The notes: generated from the letters alone by a model not told the origin. A stretch of 64,000 bases of DNA from JAJZSS01 sp964463505 (GCA_964463505.1 CAYXDC010000003.1:1-64000); one strand, 5' to 3'. Counted from the first letter of the stretch, positions 43,000 through 52,131 are shown. Program-made: numbers and translations.

Positions 43000-43506
43000 A
43001 TGAGCCATACTGTTTATATCGCACTGGGCTCCAACCTTGGTGACCGGGAAAGTAACTTACATGCGGCAGTACAGGCTTTGGCGCCGGTGCTGCGTGTTTT
43101 GCAGTGTTCACCAGTTTATGAAACGCCGCCTTGGGGGTATCTGGATCAGCCGGCTTTCTTAAATCAGGTGCTATGTGCTGAAACCGATTTATTCCCTCGG
43201 GCCTTGTTGCGTTTCTTGCAAGGGGTTGAGGTGAAGTTGGGCCGGGTAAAATCAATCCTGAATGGACCCAGGCCGATTGATCTGGATATCATTTTTTATG
43301 ATCATCTGGTCTATACTTCACCCAAACTGACTATCCCACACCCACGTTTGCCCGGGCGGGGGTTTGTGCTGGTACCGTTGGCCGACCTGGCGGCGGATTA
43401 TGTGCACCCCTTGCTGGGTGTGCTTGTAAGCGAACTCCTTGAACAGGCGGATCAACGTGGGATTCAGCTTTATACCGGACATAGCTGTGCGGATAGAACT
43501 GAATAA
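43000..43506 (+). CDS. folK: 2-amino-4-hydroxy-6-hydroxymethyldihydropteridine diphosphokinase (FolK)
   Basis: The folate-pathway enzyme that moves pyrophosphate from ATP to the pterin. Motifs: ALGSNLGDRESNLHAAV at the N terminus, FLNQVLCAET, GRVKSILNGPRPIDLDIIFYD (substrate and metal-binding, with the DLD pair) and IPHPRLPGRGFVLVPLADLA. 168 aa is standard. ATG 43000 has GGAAG about 6 bases upstream; an in-frame GTG at 42988 is less likely. It is followed by an unknown gene and folP. Confidence 0.96.
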   Translation: MSHTVYIALGSNLGDRESNLHAAVQALAPVLRVLQCSPVYETPPWGYLDQPAFLNQVLCAETDLFPRALLRFLQGVEVKLGRVKSILNGPRPIDLDIIFYDHLVYTSPKLTIPHPRLPGRGFVLVPLADLAADYVHPLLGVLVSELLEQADQRGIQLYTGHSCADRTE

Positions 43507-43574
43507 GCATCGTTAATCGGGTAAAATCTTTATACCTTCTTGAGCTAAAGATATGTAAACCAGGAGATAAAACA

Positions 43575-44000
43575 ATGTCTGAGATGGATATTAAACCTCT
43601 CAATTGGAATCCCGATCCTGAGATCGGCTATTCTGTTACCCGTCGACCGGATGGCGGCATGGCTTACGTTTTTACCGATCTCAAACCTGCAACCATCCGT
43701 CATTGGCGCGAGTTTGCTATAGAGCATCTGCTTAATTCCGACCGCCTGACCCGCAATCTTTATGATCTGCGTCTGGTGCCTGAGCTGTCCGAGCAAGCTA
43801 TTCAGTACGGGATCGAGGTCAATTCTGATCCTTCGACGCGCAATATACGCCTGGCAGTTGTGGTTGCAAGCGAAACTGTGCGCCAGGCTCTCCAGGAGAT
43901 TGAGGCGCTCACCACTGCCGGTGGAGTCGATCTGGCTGTGTTTACGGATATCGCAGAAGCTGAAGCCTGGCTGGATCGACCGCTAACCTTGCTGGTATAA
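43575..44000 (+). CDS. Small conserved-looking protein between folK and folP, unknown function
   Basis: A 141-aa soluble protein with no recognised family. It alternates strand and helix (GGMAYVFTDLKPATIRHWREFAIEHLL, RNIRLAVVVASETVRQALQEIEALTTAGGVDLAVFTDIAEAEAWL), a layout like STAS/SpoIIAA-type proteins. AGGAGATAAAACA precedes ATG 43575, so it is really translated. It lies between two folate genes and the downstream folP starts four bases after it, so a shared transcript is likely, but a folate role is only positional. Confidence 0.7.
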   Translation: MSEMDIKPLNWNPDPEIGYSVTRRPDGGMAYVFTDLKPATIRHWREFAIEHLLNSDRLTRNLYDLRLVPELSEQAIQYGIEVNSDPSTRNIRLAVVVASETVRQALQEIEALTTAGGVDLAVFTDIAEAEAWLDRPLTLLV

Positions 44001-44004
44001 GCCG

Positions 44005-44913
44005 GTGACTTTCACACCCCTCACCATTGCTGCAAAAATGCTGGAATGGGGTTCCCGCACGTATGTGATGGGCATTCTAAATTTCACCCCGGATAGTTTT
44101 TCGGGGGACGGATTGATCGCGGCTGGCAAACAAGATTATCGGAGCGCGTTTGAATTGGGGTTACAACAGGCCCGAGGATATGTGGCCGCAGGTGTTGATA
44201 TCCTGGACGTGGGTGGAGAGAGCACTCGCCCTGGCGCTGCCCCCGTCAGCATTGATCAGGAGTTGGAGCGCGTAGTCCCACTTATCCAGGCTCTGGTTGC
44301 TGAAATGGATGTGCTCATTTCAGTGGATACCTATCGCGCCGCTGTCGCCGAGGCTGCCTTGAACTCTGGAGCCCACATTGTTAATGATGTATGGGGTTTA
44401 CACGCTGATCCCGATCTGGCAGGGGTAGTAGCACGTCATGCTGCGCCGGTGATCCTGATGCATAATCGCAGCTCGTGGGCGCATGCGGAAATCCGTGATC
44501 GCCTGGGTGGGCGCTATGTGGGCATCCCCTATGATGATCTGATTCCGGATATACAACGAGAGTTGTTGGAAAGTGTTGCGACAGCCCGGGCGGCTGGCAT
44601 TTCCGATGAAAAAATAATCCTTGATCCGGGGATTGGCTTTGGGAAAAGCGTCGAACAAAATTTGGAGCTGATTGACCGGCTGGCTGAGATACGCCAACTA
44701 GGCTTTCCAATTCTGCTTGGTCCTTCCCGGAAATCCTTTATTGGTTACACCCTCGATCTGCCTCCTGATCAGCGTATTGAAGGTACCGCTGCAGCAGTTG
44801 CGGTAGGAATTGCGCGGGGAGCTGATATCATTCGTGTGCACGATGTGGAATTTATGGCGCGCGTTGCGCGCATGACCGATGCGATTGTCCGGCCCCGCTC
44901 GCCGGTATCTTAA
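44005..44913 (+). CDS. folP: Dihydropteroate synthase (FolP)
   Basis: Joins pterin pyrophosphate to p-aminobenzoate. Motifs: MGILNFTPDSFSGDG, VDILDVGGESTRPGA (the pterin site), ISVDTYRAAVAEAAL, IVNDVWG, ILDPGIGFGKSVEQNLELI and LGPSRKSFIG near the C terminus. 302 aa is slightly longer than usual because of an N-terminal extension and a longer insertion (SSWAHAEIRDRLGGRYVG). GTG 44005 is used; ATG 44038 is an alternative. Confidence 0.95.
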   Translation: MTFTPLTIAAKMLEWGSRTYVMGILNFTPDSFSGDGLIAAGKQDYRSAFELGLQQARGYVAAGVDILDVGGESTRPGAAPVSIDQELERVVPLIQALVAEMDVLISVDTYRAAVAEAALNSGAHIVNDVWGLHADPDLAGVVARHAAPVILMHNRSSWAHAEIRDRLGGRYVGIPYDDLIPDIQRELLESVATARAAGISDEKIILDPGIGFGKSVEQNLELIDRLAEIRQLGFPILLGPSRKSFIGYTLDLPPDQRIEGTAAAVAVGIARGADIIRVHDVEFMARVARMTDAIVRPRSPVS

Positions 44914-44941
44914 ATAAATCTTGCACTGTATATTATAAGAG

Positions 44942-44971
44942 GATGCCTACCGGCACGCACCGGTGGGTATC
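44942..44971 (+). repeat. Hairpin in the leader of acnA
   Basis: GATGCCTACCGG (44942-44953) pairs with CCGGTGGGTATC (44960-44971) through 12 bp with two G-T pairs, ending about 10 bases before the Shine-Dalgarno AAGGAG. No T-run follows, so it is more likely a leader structure than a terminator of folP. Confidence 0.45.
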
Positions 44972-44992
44972 TAGATACTAAAGGAGAAACGC

Positions 44993-47719
44993 ATGGGGAA
45001 TGATTATTTCAAAGCTCGCCATGTCCTGGCTACCCGGCACGGCGACCTGGTGTATTATCGCTTAGACAAGTTGGAAGAAGATGGCCTTACCCAGCTTGAC
45101 CGGCTGCCATTTTCGATCCGTGTTATGCTGGAAAACCTGCTGCGCCAATGCAATGGCATAGAAATCACCAACCAGGACGTGCTCAATCTGGCTGGATGGC
45201 GAGCTCAAGCCGAACAGCGCCCATCTTTACCTTACCGCCCGGCGCGGGTCATTATGCAAGATTTTACCGGTGTCCCCGCAGTTGTGGACCTTGCCGCTAT
45301 GCGAGATGCTGTTGCACGCCTGGGTGGCGATCCCAAACGGATCAATCCGCTGGTGCCTGTCGATTTAGTTATTGATCATTCTGTGCAGGTTGATTTCTTT
45401 GCTTCCCCGGATGCGCTGGCACGGAATGCCGAATTGGAATTTCAACGCAATCGCGAGCGCTACGAGTTTTTGCGTTGGGGTCAGCAGGCTTTTGAGAATT
45501 TTAGAGTCGTCCCACCTGCTACTGGCATTGTTCACCAGGTTAACCTGGAGTATCTGGCAGACGTGGTACTTGCCAGCCAGGAAGATGGCGCTTATGTGGC
45601 TTATCCCGATACCCTGGTGGGCACCGATTCCCATACCACCATGATCAATAGCCTGGGTGTGGTGGGGTGGGGTGTGGGCGGTATTGAAGCTGAAGCTGCC
45701 ATGTTGGGGCAGCCGATCGATATGGTCACGCCTGAAGTAATCGGCTTCAAGCTATATGGCGAGTTAAGTGAGGGGGTTACCGCTACAGATTTAACGCTTA
45801 CCGTAACCCAAATGCTGAGACAGAAAGGTGTTGTAGGTAAGTTTGTGGAATTTTTTGGCCCTGGATTGGCAGCCATGTCGCTACCCGACCGGGCAACCAT
45901 TGCCAATATGGCTCCAGAATACGGCGCTACCATGGGCTTTTTCCCGGTGGACGATGAGACTTTGCGCTATCTTCGCTTGACTGGACGCCCAGATGAAGTC
46001 GTCGATCGCGTAGATGCTTACTGCAAGGCGCAGCATCTGTTCCGCACTGCTCAAACTCCCGATCCCGAATTTACTGCCACGTTAGAGCTTGACTTGAGCA
46101 TGGTTCAACCCAGCCTGGCTGGCCCTAAACGACCCCAGGATCGTGTGACCCTGGTAGACATGCAGCAAACCTTCCAGCTGGCCCTGACGGCGCCTAAAGC
46201 TGAGCGCGGTTATGAGCTAAAACCTGACGAGTTGGCTCGGAAAGCAATCATCTCTGGTGAAAGCAAGCTTCAAGAACCCATCGAAATGCAGCATGGGGCG
46301 GTGGTCATTGCAGCGATCACTTCCTGTACCAATACATCCAATCCATCCGTGATGTTGGGAGCCGGTTTGGTCGCCAGGAAAGCTGTTGAACGCGGCTTGA
46401 AAGTCCCACCCTACGTAAAAACCAGCCTGGCTCCTGGTTCGCGCGTAGTTACGGAATATCTCGAAAAGGCGGATCTGATCGATCCCCTGGCTCAATTGGG
46501 CTTTAACACCGTCGGATACGGTTGTACGACCTGTATTGGCAATTCAGGCCCGCTGGCAGGGGAAGTCACCAGGGCGATTACCAGCCAGGATTTAGTGGTG
46601 GCTGGGGTTCTTTCGGGTAACCGGAATTTCGAAGGTCGCATCCATCCATATGTCAAGGCGAACTATCTGGCCTCGCCGCCCCTGGTTGTCGCCTATGCTC
46701 TGGCGGGTACGGTGAATATTGATCTGGTCAATGATCCGCTTGGGGAAGACTCAGTGGGGAATCCGGTTTATCTGCGGGACATATGGCCAACCAATCGAGA
46801 GATCCAGGAGTTGGTGACCAGAGTGGTTCAGCCGCAAATGTTCCGAGCCAAATATGCGGATGTGTTCTCCGGGAATGATACCTGGAATGCGATCCAGGCT
46901 GCGGAAAGTGAGTTGTACCCCTGGGATACAGCGTCAACCTATATTCAAGAGCCGCCGTTCTTCACTGACTTGACTCTGGATGAACCTCACATTCAAGGTA
47001 TTCAAGCCGCGCGGGTTTTAGCAGTGTTGGGTGATTCCATCACCACTGATCATATCTCACCCGCAGGAGCGATCCCCATGGAAAGCCCGGCTGGAAAATA
47101 TCTGGTCAATCAGGGTGTCGGGGTGCGGGATTTCAACTCTTATGGCTCACGGCGCGGCAATGATCGGGTGATGACGCGCGGCACTTTCGCTAATATTCGG
47201 CTGAAAAATCAGTTGGCTTCTGGAGTAGAGGGCGGATTTACACGCTATATGGCACCAGGTCCCGACCAGGATAAGCCAATGGCCATCTTTGAAGCCTCTG
47301 AGCATTATCGGGAAGCTGGCATTCCCTTGGTGATCCTGGCGGGTAAAGAATACGGATCGGGCTCCAGCCGCGACTGGGCTGCCAAGGGCACACTGTTATT
47401 GGGGGTTAAGGCGGTCATTGCTGAATCGTACGAGCGTATCCATCGCTCTAATCTGGTTGGGATGGGGATACTTCCTTTACAATTCAAGGCAGGACAATCG
47501 GCTGCAGTGCTTGGCTTGACTGGTCAGGAGATCTTCTCTATCCTGGGCCTGGACGATGACCTTCAGCATGGTAGTGAAATTAATGTGCGGGCAGAACGCT
47601 CAGATGGTAGTGCGTTATTGTTCCAGGCATTGGTGCGTATTGATACGCCCATCGAGGTAACCTACTATCGTAATGGAGGTATCCTGCACACTGTCTTACG
47701 AAAAATGCTTCAGGCATGA
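44993..47719 (+). CDS. acnA: Aconitate hydratase (AcnA/IRP type)
   Basis: The tricarboxylic-acid-cycle enzyme converting citrate to isocitrate through cis-aconitate. At 908 aa it is the long AcnA form with the swivelling C-terminal domain. The [4Fe-4S] ligands are Cys445 in ITSCTNTSN and Cys511 and Cys514 in GYGCTTCIGNSG. Other conserved parts are the N-terminal RLPFSIRVMLENLLR, GTDSHTTMINSLGVVGWGVGGIEAEA, GDSITTDHISPAGAI, FNSYGSRRGND and GKEYGSGSSRDWAAKG. AAGGAGAAACGC lies just upstream of ATG. The gene stands alone, with a terminator behind it. Confidence 0.97.
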   Translation: MGNDYFKARHVLATRHGDLVYYRLDKLEEDGLTQLDRLPFSIRVMLENLLRQCNGIEITNQDVLNLAGWRAQAEQRPSLPYRPARVIMQDFTGVPAVVDLAAMRDAVARLGGDPKRINPLVPVDLVIDHSVQVDFFASPDALARNAELEFQRNRERYEFLRWGQQAFENFRVVPPATGIVHQVNLEYLADVVLASQEDGAYVAYPDTLVGTDSHTTMINSLGVVGWGVGGIEAEAAMLGQPIDMVTPEVIGFKLYGELSEGVTATDLTLTVTQMLRQKGVVGKFVEFFGPGLAAMSLPDRATIANMAPEYGATMGFFPVDDETLRYLRLTGRPDEVVDRVDAYCKAQHLFRTAQTPDPEFTATLELDLSMVQPSLAGPKRPQDRVTLVDMQQTFQLALTAPKAERGYELKPDELARKAIISGESKLQEPIEMQHGAVVIAAITSCTNTSNPSVMLGAGLVARKAVERGLKVPPYVKTSLAPGSRVVTEYLEKADLIDPLAQLGFNTVGYGCTTCIGNSGPLAGEVTRAITSQDLVVAGVLSGNRNFEGRIHPYVKANYLASPPLVVAYALAGTVNIDLVNDPLGEDSVGNPVYLRDIWPTNREIQELVTRVVQPQMFRAKYADVFSGNDTWNAIQAAESELYPWDTASTYIQEPPFFTDLTLDEPHIQGIQAARVLAVLGDSITTDHISPAGAIPMESPAGKYLVNQGVGVRDFNSYGSRRGNDRVMTRGTFANIRLKNQLASGVEGGFTRYMAPGPDQDKPMAIFEASEHYREAGIPLVILAGKEYGSGSSRDWAAKGTLLLGVKAVIAESYERIHRSNLVGMGILPLQFKAGQSAAVLGLTGQEIFSILGLDDDLQHGSEINVRAERSDGSALLFQALVRIDTPIEVTYYRNGGILHTVLRKMLQA

Positions 47720-47755
47720 TTGTGTAGTTTGAGCGGTTCATATTCCATATATTAC

Positions 47756-47786
47756 ATCAGGAGCTGATTTCGTTTCAGCTCCTGAT
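47756..47786. terminator. Bidirectional terminator between acnA and rsfS
   Basis: ATCAGGAGCTGA (47756-47767) pairs perfectly with TCAGCTCCTGAT (47775-47786) around a 7-base loop, followed by GATTTTA. The flanking genes converge on it. Confidence 0.7.
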
Positions 47787-47824
47787 GATTTTACTTATGG
47801 CTCAGGTAAAGTCAGAGAAATGAT

Positions 47825-48160
47825 TTATTGCAAGCGAACGATCACCCGTCCATGGCTCCATAAATCTTCCAAACGATAATACTCGCGCCGGTCGGGGGAG
47901 AAGAAATGGATCACGATATCCCCAAAATCTTCTAAGATCCAGCCTTCTTGGGCTTTGCCTTCAATTTTGCCGTTTAGCTGATAACGAGCTTTGACTGCTT
48001 CACGAACTGCATCCGCGAGAGCATTTAACATCCGGTCACTTGTACCGGAGGTGATGATGAAATAATCCGTAAAATCTGAAATTTCACGAATATCTAATAA
48101 CAAGATGTCTTCAGCTTTCTTTTCTTCCAGTACATCCAAGATAAAACGAGCAACTTCCAT
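47825..48160 (-). CDS. rsfS: Ribosomal silencing factor RsfS
   Basis: Binds the large subunit and blocks subunit joining when nutrients are short. The family core is complete: ILLLDIREISDFTDYFIITSGTSDRMLNALADAV, then WILEDFGDIVIHFFSPDRREYYRLEDLW. 111 aa is normal. It lies about 45 bases downstream of thpR in the same direction. Confidence 0.95.
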   Translation of the reverse strand: MEVARFILDVLEEKKAEDILLLDIREISDFTDYFIITSGTSDRMLNALADAVREAVKARYQLNGKIEGKAQEGWILEDFGDIVIHFFSPDRREYYRLEDLWSHGRVIVRLQ

Positions 48161-48203
48161 TGTTTCCAGATCGCACCTCGTAGAGTTAATAGTTTCGATA
48201 TCG

Positions 48204-48791
48204 TTACCGGGGTTCTCCTAGCGACGCCGAATAGAGTCGAGAGTAACGTGCCCCGCTGGGGGATAGCTCACTGCGTATCAGATGAACTACTTCAACGCGC
48301 ATGGCTCCCAGGAAGCCTATATTATACCCGCTAAGTACCTGTACAATCTGCTGTAGTTCTGCCGGGGTTGCATTACGAGCCAGGCGCCCTAAAGTCAGAT
48401 GAGGCGAGAAAGGACGGTCTTCAGGAGGATAGTCTAAATGGGATGTCCCCGACTCAATACTTTGCTGAAGGGCAGGCAGGGCCTCGGCTGCGGTTATGCC
48501 GACCCAAATTACCCGCGGCCGGCGTACCGATGGAAAGGCGCCCAGATTGGCGACACTGATATCGAAGGGAGCGTAGTTACCACACGCTGCCTGGATCATC
48601 TTTTGTAGTGCCTCGATATATGTGGACGAAACATCCCCCAAAAATTTTAAAGTAAGATGGATATTACGAGCTGGCACCCAGCGCACCGCGCTCACTGGCA
48701 TACGCTTTTTAAGTTCGGCACTGACCTGATCTAATCTTTGTGAGATTTCACTGGAGAGTTCGATGGCGATGAATGCACGCAATACAGACAT
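48204..48791 (-). CDS. thpR: RNA 2',3'-cyclic phosphodiesterase (2H family, ThpR)
   Basis: A 2H-phosphoesterase that opens 2',3'-cyclic phosphates on RNA. The two HxTx motifs are HLTL at His45 and HLTL at His131, as required for the two-histidine mechanism. The N terminus (LRAFIAIELSSEI) and length of 195 aa fit the family. It follows a response-regulator gene 27 bases upstream and precedes rsfS in the same direction. Confidence 0.93.
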   Translation of the reverse strand: MSVLRAFIAIELSSEISQRLDQVSAELKKRMPVSAVRWVPARNIHLTLKFLGDVSSTYIEALQKMIQAACGNYAPFDISVANLGAFPSVRRPRVIWVGITAAEALPALQQSIESGTSHLDYPPEDRPFSPHLTLGRLARNATPAELQQIVQVLSGYNIGFLGAMRVEVVHLIRSELSPSGARYSRLYSASLGEPR

Positions 48792-48817
48792 ACAGTAATC
48801 TGATCCTGGGGTATGGT

Positions 48818-49204
48818 TTATCCAGCCAGCTCTTGGTTGGCTTGAATGGCAAGCTCGACTGCCTGGATGAGATCTGTAAACGAAACTGGTTTGGTGAGAT
48901 AACTGGTGGCGCCTGCCCGCAGGCCTGCCTGGATATCCGCCGGCATATTTTTGGCAGACACAATCACGATAGGGATATTTGCCAGACTATGGTCTTGGTG
49001 GATTTGCTCCATTACTTCCAGCCCCGAGATATCTGGCATCATTAAATCCAGCAGAATAACATCCGGCTGTTTTTCGGCTATCAGGCTGAGCGCGACGGTG
49101 CCAGCGAAGGCATTATGCGCCAAATAGCCGCGCAAGCGTAACATCTCGGCGAACATTTCCCCTGTATCGCGTTCATCTTCAACAATGACGATATTTTTCT
49201 GCAA
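48818..49204 (-). CDS. Single-domain response regulator (CheY-like)
   Basis: A receiver domain only, 128 aa: acidic residues ED at 9-10, phospho-acceptor Asp53 in LLDLMMPD, Thr/Ser in VIVSAK and Lys in YLTKPVS. No output domain is present, so it must act by protein contact, perhaps in a phosphorelay. No kinase is next to it. The two genes downstream (thpR, rsfS) run the same way. Confidence 0.92.
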   Translation of the reverse strand: MQKNIVIVEDERDTGEMFAEMLRLRGYLAHNAFAGTVALSLIAEKQPDVILLDLMMPDISGLEVMEQIHQDHSLANIPIVIVSAKNMPADIQAGLRAGATSYLTKPVSFTDLIQAVELAIQANQELAG

Positions 49205-49295
49205 GTCTGGTTTTCTCTCGCCCGTACTCGGGACTAATCATACAACATTTTCAGCGCTTGTCAAATCATGGCGTTAATGCCCTAATTTACGCACA

Positions 49296-49925
49296 CTAGC
49301 CAGTAAAATCTGGTCGCTCGCGATCATAATCAGCTGGAGTATCCAGGTCTTTAAGAATACTCGGGGTCGTGACAGTTAAGTAATGGATTTGATCCCTATG
49401 CTGGTTCAAGAAATCTCGCAGAGTGGCCGGAGCATCTAAAGCGAACACATTGGGCCAAATTGTACGGCTTACCAGCCAGGGATGCCCGCGCCGGTTGTTA
49501 AAACTGGGTATGATTAATGGTGAGCCTGTCTCCTGATAAGCCTCAGCCAGGGCGCGTACGGTATCGACCTCAATTTGCGGCTGGTCACCCAGCGCCACCA
49601 GCGTTGCCTGGATGTTTTCGTGGTGCTTGCCAAGCCCAACTTGCAGAGAACGCAGCATGTCGTTACCTGTGTATTGCGGATTGAAGATGGTTTGCACTGG
49701 CAAATGCTGCAAGGCAGTTTCCACATCAGTATAGCTGCCACCGGTGACCACGATAACCTCTGCCAGCCCAGCCTCGAGCAATACTTCTGCCACCCTGGCA
49801 ATGACTGTGGTTTGCCCCCAGGGGAGCACCATCTTGGGTTGGCCCATGCGGCGAGATTGGCCGGCAGCCAGGACAACCGCGCCAATTCTTTTGGGAGTTA
49901 TGGGTTGGGAATAGAGTGAACTCAC
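49296..49925 (-). CDS. MobA-like NTP transferase (MocA-type molybdenum cofactor cytidylyltransferase)
   Basis: A nucleotidyltransferase-fold protein: GAVVLAAGQSRRMGQPKMVLPW with the NTP-binding LAAGxSxRMG motif, VIVVTGGS and ALGDQPQIEVDTV. MocA/MobA-like proteins add CMP or GMP to molybdopterin. The short loop and neighbourhood (yqeB, yqeC) fit the MocA-like type that makes the cytosine-dinucleotide cofactor of hydroxylases, but the nucleotide is not shown by sequence. The start is GTG, 11 bases after the yqeC-mocA stop. It is a second copy, since a MocA-like domain is fused to the upstream gene. Confidence 0.85.
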   Translation of the reverse strand: MSSLYSQPITPKRIGAVVLAAGQSRRMGQPKMVLPWGQTTVIARVAEVLLEAGLAEVIVVTGGSYTDVETALQHLPVQTIFNPQYTGNDMLRSLQVGLGKHHENIQATLVALGDQPQIEVDTVRALAEAYQETGSPLIIPSFNNRRGHPWLVSRTIWPNVFALDAPATLRDFLNQHRDQIHYLTVTTPSILKDLDTPADYDRERPDFTG

Positions 49926-49936
49926 TGTCTTTTCCC

Positions 49937-51274
49937 TTACAGGCGCTCCAGATCCGCTGGTGTATCGATATCCAGGCCGGCTGAGGCGTCATGCCAGGGA
50001 AGCCACTGCACCGGGTAGCGGCTGAAAATAGCTCTGCCGCCGATATCGCCCTGTAACTGGCTCAGATCCTTAAAGGTGACGCGATCAAAAAGAACCGGGT
50101 TGCCGCGCTGGCCATCAATCAAAGGACCGGTGATGGGCTTGAAGGTGTAGGAATGAGATTCAACAAGTCTGGAAATCAACGCCATGGGTACTTGTGGCTG
50201 GTCGGCCAATAAAAAGACCGCCGCTCCCGCACGGACAGGCAGAGATTGCACCCCTTTAGCGACTGAAGTTCCCTGGCCTGCTTCCCAATGTGGGTTGAAC
50301 ACACATTTCACAGGTAAATCTGTTACAGCTTTTTCAACCTCCTTCGAATATGCGCCGGTAATCACCAGCACGGGAGCTAATCCTGCTTGCACAGCGGTGC
50401 GCGCAGCGCGATGCACCAGTGTCTCTCCTTGCCAGTGGATGAGTTGTTTGGGCTGGCCGAAGCGACTGGCGCTACCAGCGGCCAGGACGATCCCCGCAAC
50501 AGTCTCAATGACTGCATGAATGGCAGGCTCGCCTCGAGCGGGTAAGAGGCTGCTAATAATGACGGCTTCGTAAGCCCCCAGAAGATTATCAGCCATGCGC
50601 CGTGCCACAGCCTGTAGCTCAGGAGAATCGGCTTGATTCAGTAAGACCATGCGTCTCGCAGAAGGGGGAATATTTTTCAGTCCACCGGATGGGTGGTTCA
50701 GCACCTTCGTGATGGTCTGATAGGTAATCGAGTCGCCATCCGCCAGGCCAGATAGCTGTGCATAGATTTCGGGGCGGTGGACGGAATCAGGTCCGAAGGA
50801 TTTGCCTGTCGCAGACAGACCTGCGCATACCAGTACCTGGTTCACCCAGCCTGGGATAGATGGCTCTTGCTCGGCAGGAGCTTTCAATGGTAGCAGACGG
50901 GCGCCATCAGCCTCCACCAGCACAGGCCAACCACGCGCCTCTGCCAGGCGAAATATTGCTTCCAGGGTTTCTGTACTCGGGCCTGAAATGCGCCCGGCGT
51001 TAATGCTTGTGCCGGTAAATAAAACTACCCCGGCAGGGCGTTGTAGGGCGAATTGAGCAACTTCATCTGGAGACTGGACCCGAAAGTGGGAATCTGCCTG
51101 AGCACATTGCTCCACAGCCAGGTGAGTGGTTGTGGTAAGCAGGACCGGCCCAGCCAGCGGATTGCACTGCTTGAGAGCGTTGGCGATGGCGAACATGGCG
51201 CTGGTTTTGCCGCCTGCCCCTACGATTGCCAGCCGGGCGGTGTTATCTAAACGCAGGGCCTGTGCCAGGTTCAT
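49937..51274 (-). CDS. YqeC-MocA fusion protein for molybdenum hydroxylase maturation
   Basis: Two domains in one chain. Residues about 1-250 match YqeC, a putative selenium-dependent hydroxylase accessory protein, with the P-loop-like AIVGAGGKTSAMFAIA, ADGARLLPLK and KVLNHPSGG. Residues about 260-445 are a MobA/MocA-like NTP transferase (GIVLAAGSASRFGQPKQLIHW, LADQPQVPM). Both parts serve maturation of a molybdenum hydroxylase. It is placed between yqeB (one base upstream) and a separate mocA (11 bases downstream), in the operon of the large subunit at 52132-54363. Confidence 0.87.
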   Translation of the reverse strand: MNLAQALRLDNTARLAIVGAGGKTSAMFAIANALKQCNPLAGPVLLTTTTHLAVEQCAQADSHFRVQSPDEVAQFALQRPAGVVLFTGTSINAGRISGPSTETLEAIFRLAEARGWPVLVEADGARLLPLKAPAEQEPSIPGWVNQVLVCAGLSATGKSFGPDSVHRPEIYAQLSGLADGDSITYQTITKVLNHPSGGLKNIPPSARRMVLLNQADSPELQAVARRMADNLLGAYEAVIISSLLPARGEPAIHAVIETVAGIVLAAGSASRFGQPKQLIHWQGETLVHRAARTAVQAGLAPVLVITGAYSKEVEKAVTDLPVKCVFNPHWEAGQGTSVAKGVQSLPVRAGAAVFLLADQPQVPMALISRLVESHSYTFKPITGPLIDGQRGNPVLFDRVTFKDLSQLQGDIGGRAIFSRYPVQWLPWHDASAGLDIDTPADLERL

Positions 51275-51275
51275 A

Positions 51276-52112
51276 TCAGCCCCATAACATTTGACGGATA
51301 TCTGGGCGGCTCAGGATGGCTTCCAAAACTCCACCGCCTATCGCCAGAGCTTTTTCGGAAACATACAGGGCATGACGAGGATCGCAGCGTGGATCCAAAT
51401 CACCAATTTTCATACCCGCCTGCACGAAAACACCTGCATGCATAATCCCGCGCAGCAATCCACGAAATGGGGCGCAGAGCATCGCATTGCCCACCTGAGC
51501 GATAGGCTGCCCGGCTTCAATAATTGTTCCAATTTCTGCATAGGCATTCAGGATACCTGCCCTGGGGGCACGTAGTACTCGCTCGGCCTGATGGGTGGTC
51601 TGAACTGCGGACTCTCTGGCGGCAACCCCTTCGGGGATACCTGTATCCGGCTGCGCTGTCCCATTCCAAATAACCCGTCCTAAAAAGTGCCCGCGATTAG
51701 TTTCAATAACCGCATGACAATTTTCCCCGGCATGGAAACCTGGTCCCAAACCGATTACGAGTGGGGCGGCTTCGCGCCCAATTTCCGGGGAATGCTTCAT
51801 CATACGTGCATCGATCAACACTGCCGGGGGTAATTTATGGCGGATATCACAGCTCGGATCGCAGAGTACAGGGATTTCGTGGGCCTGTAAGATAGACTGG
51901 ACTTCTTCCAGCGTATTTGCTCGCCGTGCAGTTGCTTCCTCAACTTTTACCAGGCCTGTATACATCGCCTCAGCAAACGCTACTGTCCGGCGCACTGCTA
52001 ACGGTTGCGGAATTTCGGTGATGATGGACTGCAGCCCCGCGCGCAAGCAGCGCAGGGCAACCCCTGAGGCCAGGTCGCCGCCTCCACGTAGGATCAAGGT
52101 TGCTGGAGTCAT
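51276..52112 (-). CDS. yqeB: YqeB: selenium-dependent molybdenum hydroxylase maturation protein
   Basis: A putative accessory protein that occurs with selenium-dependent molybdenum hydroxylases. Visible parts: N-terminal LILRGGGDLASGVALRCLRAGLQSIITEI (Rossmann-like), ALRGLLRGIMHAGVFVQAGMKIGDLDPR-like segment (here CAPFRGLLRGIMHAGVF) and a C-terminal ALAIGGGVLEAIL. 278 aa is typical. It lies 19 bases after xdhA and one base before the yqeC-mocA fusion. Its exact biochemical activity is not established. Confidence 0.87.
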   Translation of the reverse strand: MTPATLILRGGGDLASGVALRCLRAGLQSIITEIPQPLAVRRTVAFAEAMYTGLVKVEEATARRANTLEEVQSILQAHEIPVLCDPSCDIRHKLPPAVLIDARMMKHSPEIGREAAPLVIGLGPGFHAGENCHAVIETNRGHFLGRVIWNGTAQPDTGIPEGVAARESAVQTTHQAERVLRAPRAGILNAYAEIGTIIEAGQPIAQVGNAMLCAPFRGLLRGIMHAGVFVQAGMKIGDLDPRCDPRHALYVSEKALAIGGGVLEAILSRPDIRQMLWG

Positions 52113-52131
52113 ATCTGTGTGATTGATTGTT

